Below, one piece after another: positions 38,043 through 46,582 of a DNA stretch of 64,000 nt. Position numbers and translations under genes: made by a program. The notes below the pieces were generated by a model that saw nothing but the letters and a program-made list of their open reading frames with translations, was not told where the DNA came from and made no database searches. The stretch's first letter is position 1. Each line of letters begins with the position of its first letter. Source of the stretch: Bosea sp. RAC05 (GTDB lineage: Bacteria; Pseudomonadota; Alphaproteobacteria; Rhizobiales; Beijerinckiaceae). The stretch lies in contig NZ_CP016464.1 of assembly GCF_001713455.1 (NCBI RefSeq), forward strand, positions 176,001 to 240,000, read 5' to 3'.

Positions 38043-39098
38043 ATGCCGGGGATGAATTCATACATGCTGTCGAAGGCCGCGCTTGTTGCGCTGCTGGCGG
38101 CTGCGCCGGGCGCCGTCATGGCGCAGGAATCGATCACCGTCGCGACCTATGGCGGCGAGTGGGGCGCTGCGATGCAGGCCTGCATCATCGATCCCTTCAC
38201 GCGCGACACCTCGATCCGCGTCGTGCCCGAGCCAGGCGTGTCCGGGGTAACGCTGAGCAAGCTGCGCCAGCAGAAGGACGCGCCGACCCTCGACGCGGTC
38301 TGGATCGATGGCGGCGTCTCCGAGATTGCAGCTGGCGACGGGGTGATCGCCTCCGTCGATCCGACGAAGGTAACCGCCGTGTCCGGCATGATCCCGGAAG
38401 GCGTCTACAAGGGCGCCGACGGCAAGATCTTCGCGCTCAGCACGGGCTTCTATTCGCTGGGCCTGGCCTACAATGCGCGCGACATCAAGCAGCCGCCGGT
38501 GTCTTGGCTCGATCTGTGGAAGCCCGAATTTGCCGGCGCAGTCACATTCCCCAGTCCCTCCAACGCGATGGGCGTTCCGTTCATCGTGCATCTGGCGGGA
38601 CTGACGGGCGGCAGCATCGACAATGTCACCCCGGCCTTCGAGAAGCTCAAGCAACTCAAGGTCGCCGCTTATTTCGATACGGCAGGGGCAGGCACCAATC
38701 TGTTCCAGAGCGGCGAGGTCGTCGTCGGCGCGCACTATGCGAGTTCGGCCTACGCCCTGCGCGACCAGAAGCTGCCGATCGCCTTCGTCGTGCCGAAAGA
38801 AGGTGCGATCGGCGGCGACATCCGCCTCCATCTCGTCGCCAACAGCAAGAAGCAGGCGCTAGCCGAGAAATTTATGAACTATGCGATCGGCACGACGCCA
38901 GCGCAGTGCATGGCCGAGCGTATCTATGTCGGCCCGGCGACCACAAATGTGACGCTGTCGGAGAACGCCAAGCAGCGCATGCCATGGGGCGCCGACGGCT
39001 CAATCAAGAGCCTCGCCCTCCCGGACTGGGTCAAGATCAACGCCAACCGGGCCGCGATCATCGAGGCTTTCAATCGCACGGTGGTCGCAAAGAAGTAG
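38043..39098 (+). CDS. PotD-like periplasmic substrate-binding protein
   Basis: 351 residues. A signal peptide (hydrophobic ALVALLAAAPGAVMA, cleaved before QESITV) leads into a type-II binding fold: ITVATYGGEWGAAM, PTLDAVWIDGGVSEIA, LWKPEFAGAVTFPSPSNAMG and a C-terminal NANRAAIIEAFNRTV helix. It captures the solute in the periplasm for the PotABC-like importer encoded on the other strand. AAGGAG lies six to seven bases before the ATG. The gene is divergent from lysR and probably under its control. A hairpin follows the stop. Confidence 0.88.
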   Translation: MPGMNSYMLSKAALVALLAAAPGAVMAQESITVATYGGEWGAAMQACIIDPFTRDTSIRVVPEPGVSGVTLSKLRQQKDAPTLDAVWIDGGVSEIAAGDGVIASVDPTKVTAVSGMIPEGVYKGADGKIFALSTGFYSLGLAYNARDIKQPPVSWLDLWKPEFAGAVTFPSPSNAMGVPFIVHLAGLTGGSIDNVTPAFEKLKQLKVAAYFDTAGAGTNLFQSGEVVVGAHYASSAYALRDQKLPIAFVVPKEGAIGGDIRLHLVANSKKQALAEKFMNYAIGTTPAQCMAERIYVGPATTNVTLSENAKQRMPWGADGSIKSLALPDWVKINANRAAIIEAFNRTVVAKK

Positions 39099-39130
39099 GC
39101 GTTTCCGGCCAGGACTGGGGCCTGACAAAT

Positions 39131-39156
39131 GGGCCGCAGCGTTGACGCTGTGGCCC
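39131..39156 (+). terminator. Hairpin after the binding-protein gene
   Basis: 11-bp stem GGGCCGCAGCG / CGCTGTGGCCC (one G-T pair) with a TTGA loop. No T-run follows. Confidence 0.5.
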
Positions 39157-39248
39157 ACGTCCGGTCGTATCCATCGACATGAGAGCGGAGCCGATGCCTG
39201 CTGGATGACGAGCGGTCGCAGGGATTGTGGTAGCTTTCCGCACCGCCG

Positions 39249-39607
39249 CCACCGAAGACGAGGCCGCTGCAAGGCCAGGTGGCGGCCGATGTCGTCATTA
39301 TCGGGGCCGGCTATATCGGGCTGTCGGCTGCACTCCATCTGGCGAAGGGCGGGAGCAAGGTCGTGGTGCTCGAAGCCGCCGAAATCGGCTTCGGCGCGTC
39401 CTTCAGTAATTCTGGCTTCGTCATACGGGGCTTTGGGTCATGCCGGACGACCTGATCGCCACGCTCGGCCCGATCTATGGAAACCGGCCGATCGGTCTGC
39501 TCGGCGAAACGCCGCGCGAGGTTTTCGCGCTGACACAACACTATGGAATGAACTGCCAGGCCGACCATCGCGGCACCTATCACCGCGCCGTCGGCGTTGC
39601 TCTATGA
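39249..39607 (+). pseudogene. FAD-dependent amino-acid-oxidase-like oxidoreductase, frameshifted N-terminal remnant
   Basis: One frame reads ADVVIIGAGYIGLSAALHLA, then VVVLEAAEIGFGASFSNSGF, the start of a DAO-type (OrdL/GbpA-like) enzyme. Near 39435 the reading frame shifts and the homology continues in another frame as MPDDLIATLGPIYGNRPIGL, then PREVFALTQHYGMNCQADHR, before stopping at 39607. The remaining two thirds of the gene are absent. Such an oxidase could have belonged to the catabolic operon. The normal start is also missing. Confidence 0.7.
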
Positions 39608-39939
39608 AGGTTTGGTTGTTGACTACAGCCCTAAGCCCGCAATCGGCAGATTTCGCCCGGGCGAACGGCTGGCGATTTTGGCCCCTAGCCGACCTCTGGA
39701 ACGTCCGCTTCCAGGCAGCTCATTTGTGTGGCGGTCTGGCTGCCGGACGTGGCCCTAGCCGACATCCAGAACGTCCGCTTCAGGTTCGTCGCACCGTCTG
39801 CAGATCGGATCAGCAGAGATTGCAGACGGTAAGTGGCTTCTTAAGCACAGCATCATAGTGGTCGCCGTGCCGCCCAGCATCTGGGCGCTTGCTACTGCCG
39901 GCCTCCATCGACCGCGCCCAGGGAACGTTCCCCGCGGCG
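39608..39939. repeat. Intergenic stretch with a 33-bp imperfect direct repeat
   Basis: The 332-base gap after the oxidoreductase remnant holds no gene. Two copies of a tract beginning CCCTAGCCGAC and ending AACGTCCGCTT plus CAGG lie at 39682-39714 and 39752-39783, 70 bases apart. They probably mark duplication or decay at this junction; no terminal inverted repeats or transposase were seen. Confidence 0.45.
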
Positions 39940-41181
39940 TTACACGGCCAGCTTTGTGCCAACGGTGCCGCCAGGGCCGATCGCGGCAACACGGGTCGGG
40001 CGTGTTCCACCGGGGCCCGCGAGGCGCAGCGCTGCAGGTTGATCCGTAACAGGGATCTGAGAAACCATGGCCTTAACAGGCTCGCTGGGAACGCTCGCGG
40101 TCAAAAGCCCGGCAGCGAAGAACAGGCCCGCAAGGATCGCGACCGCGAGGCAGCCCTTGGGCCGTTTGCCCCCGGCCGGAGCGTCGACTAGGCCCTTCCT
40201 CACGACGCTCTTATAGGTCGGCAGCGCGTCTGGTGCGACACGCTCGCCATCACAGGGCGAGCGCAATGCATCGATCGCCGCCAGACAGGATAGCTTGAGG
40301 CTGGAGTCCGTTTTGGCCTTGATCGGATCGGCCTCGACAGCCGCGCTGGCAAGCGCGAGCGAAATAACCGCCTTGTTATTGTCGATCCGGCGGATCCAGC
40401 CGTCGCCAGGCAGGAAGTCGCGAAGAACCGACGAGAACCGGGCCAACTCTTTGTCGGTCGGTAGAAGTTCGGCTGTCTCATGAACGCAGAGCGCCTTGTC
40501 GGCTCCGTTGATCGTCAGCTTCCAGGCACCCTGCTCATTCAGCAGCGCGAGGCTGAACAACTGCTCCGCTGCGACCGACTTCATCGAGTCGGCCCGCGCC
40601 GCAATGAGCGCCGCCGGACCGGCTTGCAGGCCAAACGCCCCACTGCGAACCTTGGCGGCGAAGTTGGAGAAGAGGTCGTAGGCCAATTTGAAGCGGATGA
40701 CGCAGGACTGGCGGATCTCCTGCTTGCTCCGCCCGAGGAGGCCGGCGAAGCTCTCGGACTCCATTGCGTCCCATTGAAGGTCAGCGAACATGTAAGAGGC
40801 CATGGCGTGGTTCCATGCCCCGGCCGCATCGCTGGCCTCCGCGATATCGATCAGATGGAGCAGAAAGCCCTCGAGGGCGATGGGCGTGCTGCCCTTCCCG
40901 ATCTCCTCGCTGAGGCGGTCATAGGTATCGCGCCAGTACATCTCCAGTGCGATCGCTTCGCGCGGGAGCCCCAGAACTTCCGCCGAGATCGGTAAGATGA
41001 GCAACCGGGTGCGCGCCTGCGGGCTCGAACGCCCCTTCGCGAGGCGCGACAGCGCCCGCTCATCAAGCGACGCAGCCTCCTTCACGGAGGTGGTCGCGAT
41101 CGCGAGCATTTCCTCTTGGGTAAACCCGAGCGCTTTGCCGGCGGCAACGCCGATGTCTTCGGTGCGCATCTTCTTGCCCAT
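39940..41181 (-). CDS. Unknown protein with C-terminal membrane anchor, divergent from a flavin monooxygenase
   Basis: 413 residues, not recognised. The N-terminal part (about 1-70) is helical with ALSRLAKGRSSPQARTRLLI, which could be a DNA- or protein-binding region. The middle (about 90-310) is a soluble alpha-helical domain. Near the C-terminus GCLAVAILAGLFFAAGLLTA (about 343-362) is a clear membrane helix, preceded by a basic segment (GGKRPKG), followed by about 50 extracytoplasmic, Gly/Pro-rich residues. A cytoplasmic domain with a single tail-side anchor is the simplest topology. GGAG lies eight bases before the ATG. It shares a 192-bp divergent promoter region with the flavoprotein gene. 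Confidence 0.6.
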   Translation of the reverse strand: MGKKMRTEDIGVAAGKALGFTQEEMLAIATTSVKEAASLDERALSRLAKGRSSPQARTRLLILPISAEVLGLPREAIALEMYWRDTYDRLSEEIGKGSTPIALEGFLLHLIDIAEASDAAGAWNHAMASYMFADLQWDAMESESFAGLLGRSKQEIRQSCVIRFKLAYDLFSNFAAKVRSGAFGLQAGPAALIAARADSMKSVAAEQLFSLALLNEQGAWKLTINGADKALCVHETAELLPTDKELARFSSVLRDFLPGDGWIRRIDNNKAVISLALASAAVEADPIKAKTDSSLKLSCLAAIDALRSPCDGERVAPDALPTYKSVVRKGLVDAPAGGKRPKGCLAVAILAGLFFAAGLLTASVPSEPVKAMVSQIPVTDQPAALRLAGPGGTRPTRVAAIGPGGTVGTKLAV

Positions 41182-41373
41182 ACCCGTTTCTCCGTTAGCG
41201 TTCGCACGCGAGATGACGACACCGTTCGCCGGTTGCCCACACCGAACTGAAAAATTTTGGTGCGCCGCCGCTCATTTTTTATAGAGCCCCCAAAATCCGA
41301 GAAAGCAGCATCCAGCCCGAGATTTCGGCAGTGCAGGTTTGCCTCCAGCATTTTGGAAGCAGGAGCGCTTGCA

Positions 41374-42960
41374 ATGAAATCAATAGTCAATCTTGGCCGT
41401 GACTTCGCCAATTCTGTGGCGGATCTCTTCGGCCGCGAAGCGGCACAGGTCGAGCCGAAGACATCGCCCGGCCGGCGTCGCATCCTTGTCGTCGGAGGCG
41501 GCCCCGCCGGTCTCGCGTTCGCGACCTCGCTTCACGCCATTGCCGGCGCGCAGCTCGACCTCACCATCGCCGACGCGCGCTGGATCGAGGACGGCCGGGT
41601 CGTGCGGTGGCGCAACGTCCTTGAGGGCGTCAATCGGCGCGAACAAGTCGTGACGATACAGTCCCTGGTGTTTGATCGCTTGGCTGAGCCGGTCCGTTCG
41701 GCGATGTTTCCGGCCGGGGGCTACGCGGAGGTTTGGCCGCTAAGCCGGGAGTCACCGGCGGAGCGCGGGTTTCCGCGCAATGTCCGTATTCGCGATCTCG
41801 AAGATCGGCTGCTTGAGCTGGCTCGCGCCCAAGGACTGCGCCTGCTCGCTAAACGCGTCGAACCGGATGCGCTGCGACTTGAGGATTGGGATCTCGTCGT
41901 TATCGCCGATGGCGCAAACTCGCGCGTCCGGGATCACTTCACCGCAGCGTTCGGGCGCGCCGACCACACTCCCTATGCACTGCGCGGCAGCCAAGTCGTC
42001 GACAACGTCCTCGGCCTCAGAGTGACGTCGTTGATGTCCGAGACATCGAGCGTGATCATGACGATCGCCCAGCAGCGCTACCTGTTCAACGGCATCGGCG
42101 GCGACGGTCTGCTCTATATGAGGCTGACGGACGACGAGGCTGCGGAGGTCCGCGGTCGTGTCGCCGGCAAGTATGAATTCCGTCCGTGTCTGCAAGCTAA
42201 CCCCTGCCAGGTCACCTGGCGGGCCAATAATGTTCGCAAGGGCTTCTACTGTGCGGGCCGCGGTTCGCAGTTCGTGCCTGCGGATGATCCGAATTCCTAT
42301 CTCTGGAAGCGCTTGTTGGAGGGGCTTGCGCTGTTCGGCATTCCGAAGGAGGCGCTCGTGGCGGTGACGACCTTCCCGCTGTCGATGAGCCGCCGCGGCG
42401 CCTTCAGTGCGCAACTCAACCCGATCGGATCCGAGCGGACTGTGTTTGGCGCCCTAATTGGGGACGCCGCTGGCGTGACGCACTTCTGGCCCGGGCGTGG
42501 CCTAAACAGGGGCCTCTCGTCGGCCTATGCGCTGGCAGTGGTCCTGAGCCGCCTTGATCCGGCGGCACCACTGCGGTCGGCGGATTTCGCCGAATTCGAA
42601 GGTATAATGGCCCAGCTCCAGAGCCGCCATCAGGACCGGGCGTGGCGGGCGATGGTTCAGATGCGCGGTGAGCGCGTGCTGCCGATCAAGGAGATCATCC
42701 GCGATGCGATCGCACAGCCGCGCGCCAGCCGTGAAATCTTGATCCGCACCATGCAGGTTCGCGTGGCAGAGTTGGTTTCGGGCCTGACCGATCGGCTTCC
42801 AATCAAGCCCGATCTTACGCAACTGTTTGCCGCGCTCGACCGCGTCGACGACGAGACGCTGGCGGTGCTTGTCGAAAGCCGCGGATGGGAGACACGGGAG
42901 TCGGGAGGCCCAGAGATCGACGTGGAGGCGCTCCTGCGTGTCAGCAAGCGCGAGCCATAA
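41374..42960 (+). CDS. FAD-dependent monooxygenase, MICAL-like
   Basis: 528 residues. A 40-residue basic leader precedes a Rossmann FAD-binding motif (RILVVGGGPAGLAFATSLHA, about 49-68). The second FAD motif is GDAAGVTHFWPGRGLNRGLS (about 350); the F-W-P-G followed by G-x-N/x-x-G pattern resembles MICAL and related group-A flavin monooxygenases. DLVVIADGANSRVRDHF is the DG motif. It should use NAD(P)H and oxygen to hydroxylate a substrate; MICALs oxidise Met on actin, and the bacterial substrate here is unknown. The start follows AGGAG. The gene is divergent from the membrane-anchored unknown, which may be its partner. Confidence 0.75.
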   Translation: MKSIVNLGRDFANSVADLFGREAAQVEPKTSPGRRRILVVGGGPAGLAFATSLHAIAGAQLDLTIADARWIEDGRVVRWRNVLEGVNRREQVVTIQSLVFDRLAEPVRSAMFPAGGYAEVWPLSRESPAERGFPRNVRIRDLEDRLLELARAQGLRLLAKRVEPDALRLEDWDLVVIADGANSRVRDHFTAAFGRADHTPYALRGSQVVDNVLGLRVTSLMSETSSVIMTIAQQRYLFNGIGGDGLLYMRLTDDEAAEVRGRVAGKYEFRPCLQANPCQVTWRANNVRKGFYCAGRGSQFVPADDPNSYLWKRLLEGLALFGIPKEALVAVTTFPLSMSRRGAFSAQLNPIGSERTVFGALIGDAAGVTHFWPGRGLNRGLSSAYALAVVLSRLDPAAPLRSADFAEFEGIMAQLQSRHQDRAWRAMVQMRGERVLPIKEIIRDAIAQPRASREILIRTMQVRVAELVSGLTDRLPIKPDLTQLFAALDRVDDETLAVLVESRGWETRESGGPEIDVEALLRVSKREP

Positions 42961-43205
42961 CCGGCAGCCCCTCCACTGGATGATGCTGGGTGGCGCAGCT
43001 GCTCGATCGGCTCACGAACGCGGTGCGAGAGGTTGCGCTCTCGACGTTGAAGCCCAACGAAATGCGCACTGGCCGTTCTACGACCGACTGATAGCGTCGA
43101 TCCCGCGCGCCCGACACAATTCCGAGCGTCCGCTTCATGGAAGAGCACTAATGTCAGGAGGTGCATCTCGCCCCGGAGCAAGCCCGGCGCGTCTGGAACT
43201 ACGGC

Positions 43206-43997
43206 TCATTTGCGGGGGCGGGCCCACTCGCCGACCGCGGCGTCATCCTCGAAGACGGGTACGTTCAGGGTCCAGCGCGGAATGGTCCGCATATCATTCA
43301 GCCCGGCGAAGACATCTGTGAAGCCGCCTTTCGGCACTGTCTCGCGGAGGGCAGCGTCGATTTCTTCGCCGAAGCCGCGGAATCCTTCCGCGACCACCTC
43401 GCTGAGATGGATCTGGTTCCAGGTTGCGCCGAGTGAGGGATCTTGGAGCAGGACCGCGGCCGTCTCCATCGACCTGAACGTTCCTAGCGTGCCCATGGCG
43501 ACCAGCTTCGCCGCGGCAGGCCCGATGTAGCGGTGCATGATGTCTCGGTAGTCGGCCAGTCGGGAAGGATGCACATCGAGGTACTCGATCGAAGGCCTGC
43601 GGTCCGGGCGATGCGACGAGCCCCTCCAGTTGGTCGGGAACACGAATGAGCCGGGCGTCGTGAGCAGGATTTCCGCCCGCAGAAGCTTCACGCCCGGGAC
43701 CGGAGGCGAACGGACAAGGTGATCGATCACATCACCCGGGATGAAGTCCCGGAAGTAGGTGAACTCGGCATGGCTCCAAACAGCGGCATCGGATTGCCCT
43801 CTGAAGATCGAGCCGTGCCGGTACAGGCCTCGGCCCAGGCAGGTGCTCCCGATTTGGCGCCACGCGATCGCTTCCTGATCGAGTACGCGATCCGCCTGCT
43901 CCGAGGCCGCATGAAGAGTTCGTCCCAGCACGACCCACCGATGGCTGGGCTCGATCGCGATCAGCTGTCTGCCCGTGTCCGCATTCATGGGATTCAT
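43206..43997 (-). CDS. Unknown 263-residue protein, possible dimeric alpha-beta barrel
   Basis: Not securely recognised. The second half (SIEYLDVHPSRLADYRDIMH, then KLVAMGTLGTFRSMETAAVL) has the strand-helix-strand rhythm of NIPSNAP/Dabb-type dimeric alpha-beta barrel proteins, and the first half may be a duplicated copy. No signal peptide or membrane helix. There is a weak ribosome-binding site (CGGGA) before ATG 43997; ATG 43988 is possible. It lies alone, convergent to the flavoprotein gene with 245 non-coding bases between. Confidence 0.55.
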   Translation of the reverse strand: MNPMNADTGRQLIAIEPSHRWVVLGRTLHAASEQADRVLDQEAIAWRQIGSTCLGRGLYRHGSIFRGQSDAAVWSHAEFTYFRDFIPGDVIDHLVRSPPVPGVKLLRAEILLTTPGSFVFPTNWRGSSHRPDRRPSIEYLDVHPSRLADYRDIMHRYIGPAAAKLVAMGTLGTFRSMETAAVLLQDPSLGATWNQIHLSEVVAEGFRGFGEEIDAALRETVPKGGFTDVFAGLNDMRTIPRWTLNVPVFEDDAAVGEWARPRK

Positions 43998-44608
43998 GTT
44001 CCCGTTTATCGTCGGCAGAAGCGCCGAAGTCGGGCGCGGCCACGATCGAAAACGATGGTCGCATCAGCTTAATCCACCGTCCATTGAATCGGCAGCAGGC
44101 CAGCTTGCCGTCAGCTTGGGTTCGTGCTATGTTCCTTCTATCGTGACCTATTCGGGCACCGACTTGAGGCCAGCTAGATTCCACAACACGCGGATACCTA
44201 GCCTCTTCTGATCGCCGAAGGAAAACGGAAGTTGCCCCGCGCACGATAGTCAGGCAACGCCATGCGGCATCCGGGGGCCGATGGTAATAAAACCGGGTGG
44301 TCTTGAGGGTGGCGGTAGTACGTCACCCTGGCGTCGTTGGATCGAAGTAGGGGTCGGCGTAAACAGATCCCGTTGGTAGTAGCGCGAGACCCGCGAAACC
44401 AACCGTGCCGGGCAAGTGCCGTTCCCGGACGAAGTCGAGTGAGGCACGGAACTAATCTTGCCGGTCCACGGCAGGATTGTCCGTGGACTCGACTCGATGA
44501 GCATCTTTTACGCCCTAAATCTTTGTTTTCTTATCGGAACTGATCTGCGGCGATCCTTTAGAAGGCGCTGCGGGTCGGCGTCGGCATGGTTGCAGGTTGA
44601 TCCTGGCC
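43998..44608. other. Non-coding region before the island recombination genes
   Basis: About 610 bases without a convincing gene. It contains an 8-bp inverted repeat GTCCACGG (44464-44471) / CCGTGGAC (44481-44488) and a 6-bp one AGGGTG (44306) / CACCCT (44324). The first lies about 120 bp before the small gene upstream of the integrase and could be an operator or hairpin; the tract after it is AT-rich and promoter-like. Confidence 0.4.
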
Positions 44609-44815
44609 ATGGCTAGGCGAACCCCATTCAGACAAGCCGATGTAAAACGCGCCGTAGCTGGTGTGCTCGCCGCAGGCGTTTCCGTCGGCCAGGTGAAGAT
44701 CACTGGCGACGGGGCGATCGTCATCTCCGCCTCAACCCCTGGTTCCCAGGAACGGCCTTCCACTCCCCTCGATCAGTGGCGTCAGCGTCATGCGCGTGAA
44801 CCTGAAGGGCGTTAA
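44609..44815 (+). CDS. Small basic protein upstream of the integrase
   Basis: 68 residues: MARRTPFRQADVKRAVAGVL, then GQVKITGDGAIVISAS. This kind of short protein commonly precedes tyrosine integrases in alphaproteobacterial islands and prophages. It may be an excisionase-like or directionality factor, but the fold is not shown by the sequence. Its 3' end overlaps the integrase gene by 26 bases, so the two are co-expressed. An in-frame TTG lies twelve bases upstream of the chosen ATG. Confidence 0.6.
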   Translation: MARRTPFRQADVKRAVAGVLAAGVSVGQVKITGDGAIVISASTPGSQERPSTPLDQWRQRHAREPEGR

Positions 44816-45872
44816 TCGCGTCCGAAAGCGTCTCGCCGATGGGACGATTCGGATTTACCACTATCACCGCGCAACCGGCAAAAAGCTGGAAGGCAACCCG
44901 GGCTCGGCGGAGTTCCTGGCGTCCTATTGGGCGGCAGAGAGGGCACCTGCCCAGCGTCACAAGGGAACCTTCAACGGCTTGATCCGCGCCTATACCGGCT
45001 CGGTCGAGTTTGCCAAGCTCGCGGGGTCGACACAGGCCGAGTACAAGCGAATGCTGACCAAAGCGGAGCCGCGTTTTGGCTCTATGCCGATCAGCGCGCT
45101 GAACGATCCTCGCGTGAAAGAGGATTTTCTTGAATGGCGGGACGAAGTGGTCCGATCTTCGGGAGAGCGCGAGGGGGACAACCGGCTCACGATCGTTTCC
45201 GGCATGTTGAGTTGGGCTGTGAGTCGAGGCAAGCTGACTGCCAATCACATCCTCGGTTTTAAACGGCTCTATGCGTCAGACCGCTCTGACATCATCTGGC
45301 TTGAAGCGCACATAAGGGCCTTCATGGCCGTAGCGGCGATCGAGCTGCAGTGGGCACTCATCCTCGCGCTCCATACAGGACAGCGCCAAGGTGATCTGCT
45401 CTCCGTCGCCTGGACCAACTACGACGGGCATGTACTCCGCATCTTTCAGTCGAAAACCCAAAAATGGGTGACCGTTCCGTGCACGAGGGCCCTCAAGGCC
45501 ATGTTGGACGGCATGCCTCGGGTGGCGACAGTCATCCTGACATCGACCACGGGAAAGGCGTGGAAGAAGCGCTACTTCGCGAACCAGTGGAAGGAAGCGA
45601 GCGACTTGGCAGACTTGATTGATCTGCACTTTCATGACCTGCGGGGAACGGCGGTCACGATGCTGGCAGAGGCGGGTTGCACCGTCCCGGAGATCGCGTC
45701 GATCACCGGTCACTCGCTCAAGACGGTCAACACCATCCTCGAGAAGTATCTGAGTCGGACTAGAGCTCTAGCAGAGGCTGCGATGGCGAAATTCGAGAAC
45801 GCCCCAGCAACAGATTTTGCAAACCGCTTGCAAACCGCGGTCAATCCCAAGCCGTCGAAACCGACTAAGTGA
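44790..45872 (+). CDS. int: Tyrosine-type site-specific integrase of the island
   Basis: 360 residues. An N-terminal arm-binding/core-binding part (about 1-165) is followed by a catalytic domain with Arg 199 (HTGQRQGDLL), Lys 222 (QSKTQKW), His 282 and Arg 285 (FHDLRGT), His 308 (ITGHS) and nucleophile Tyr 320 (EKYLSRT). The set is complete, so the enzyme should be active. It ends eleven bases from the 3' end of the tRNA-Arg gene used as attachment site. The two TGCAAACC sequences in its 3' coding end may be its own arm sites. Confidence 0.93.
   Translation: MRVNLKGVNRVRKRLADGTIRIYHYHRATGKKLEGNPGSAEFLASYWAAERAPAQRHKGTFNGLIRAYTGSVEFAKLAGSTQAEYKRMLTKAEPRFGSMPISALNDPRVKEDFLEWRDEVVRSSGEREGDNRLTIVSGMLSWAVSRGKLTANHILGFKRLYASDRSDIIWLEAHIRAFMAVAAIELQWALILALHTGQRQGDLLSVAWTNYDGHVLRIFQSKTQKWVTVPCTRALKAMLDGMPRVATVILTSTTGKAWKKRYFANQWKEASDLADLIDLHFHDLRGTAVTMLAEAGCTVPEIASITGHSLKTVNTILEKYLSRTRALAEAAMAKFENAPATDFANRLQTAVNPKPSKPTK
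45818..45838. promoter_or_regulatory. Tandem TGCAAACCGC sites at the right island end, possible integrase arm sites
   Basis: TTGCAAACCGC occurs twice, 11 bases apart (about one helical turn), inside the 3' end of the integrase gene and about 45-65 bases from the attachment core. The same heptamer occurs twice inside the left end (15196, 15249). Confidence 0.45.
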
Positions 45873-45882
45873 TTGAGAAGAA

Positions 45883-45959
45883 TGGCGCGCCCGAAAGGAT
45901 TCGAACCTCTGACCCTCAGATTCGTAGTCTGATGCTCTATCCAGCTGAGCTACGGGCGC
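45883..45959 (-). tRNA. tRNA-Arg(ACG)
   Basis: 77 nt including an encoded CCA. The acceptor stem GCGCCCG/CGGGCGC pairs fully with discriminator G. D arm has GCTCAGCTGGATAGAGC, the anticodon loop is CTACGAA (anticodon ACG, decoding CGU/CGC), and the T arm has GGTTCGAATCC. It is the attachment site of the island; its 3' half also exists as a displaced copy at 15114-15160. Confidence 0.97.
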
Positions 45960-46133
45960 GTATCGGATCGCGGCGTGCCGCCGCGGCTTCGATGGGGGCG
46001 GAAATAGCCGCTCTCCCCGCGCTTGGCAACCCTCAATGTCGCGGCGCGGCAAAAGTTTTGCCGCCTCGCCTGTCCTCCGGCCGTCTCCGGCGGAGGCCGC
46101 GACCGCGCGACCGGGTCGTTCACGCCCCGCCCG

Positions 46134-46508
46134 TCAGCGCTTCACCGCCAGCAACGGCAGCCCGGCCGGCAGGGTGGGCGCAGCGAGCTTGCCCCGGCCC
46201 TTCGGCAGCTTCTCGGCGATGCCGTGGAGCGCCTCGCGCCGGTCCATCTCGCGCCAGACATCCTCGGGCGCGATGCCCATCGCGCTCCACAGGACGACGA
46301 GGTTGTAGATCAGGTCGGCGCTCTCGCGGATCGCACCGGCGCGATCGCCCTGGACGGCATCCAGACCGACTTCGAACGCCTCTTCGGCCAGCTTCTTGGC
46401 CATCTTCGGCAGGCCCTCGGCGACGAGCCGGGCCGTCCGCGAATGGGCGGGATCGCGGGAACGGGCCGCGAGCACGGCAGCGTGGAGACGGTGGATCGAA
46501 TCAGCCAT
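46134..46508 (-). CDS. Phosphoribosyl-ATP pyrophosphatase-like (HisE/MazG fold) protein
   Basis: 124 residues. The all-alpha NTP-pyrophosphatase metal site is visible: KLAEEAFEV (E-E-x-x-E) and ESADLIYNLV (E-x-x-D), with HSRTARLVAEGLPKMAKKLA and AVQGDRAGAIRE as in HisE. HisE hydrolyses phosphoribosyl-ATP to phosphoribosyl-AMP in histidine synthesis. No other his gene is nearby, so this may be a HisE paralogue acting on another nucleotide rather than the biosynthetic enzyme itself. The last 20 residues are a Pro/Leu-rich extension. Confidence 0.8.
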   Translation of the reverse strand: MADSIHRLHAAVLAARSRDPAHSRTARLVAEGLPKMAKKLAEEAFEVGLDAVQGDRAGAIRESADLIYNLVVLWSAMGIAPEDVWREMDRREALHGIAEKLPKGRGKLAAPTLPAGLPLLAVKR

Positions 46509-46582
46509 CGCGCCAGACTCGGCGCGGCGGATGAGCGTTTTATGACAGCCGCGTGTCGACAGCGTCGCGGCGGGCGCCGGCT

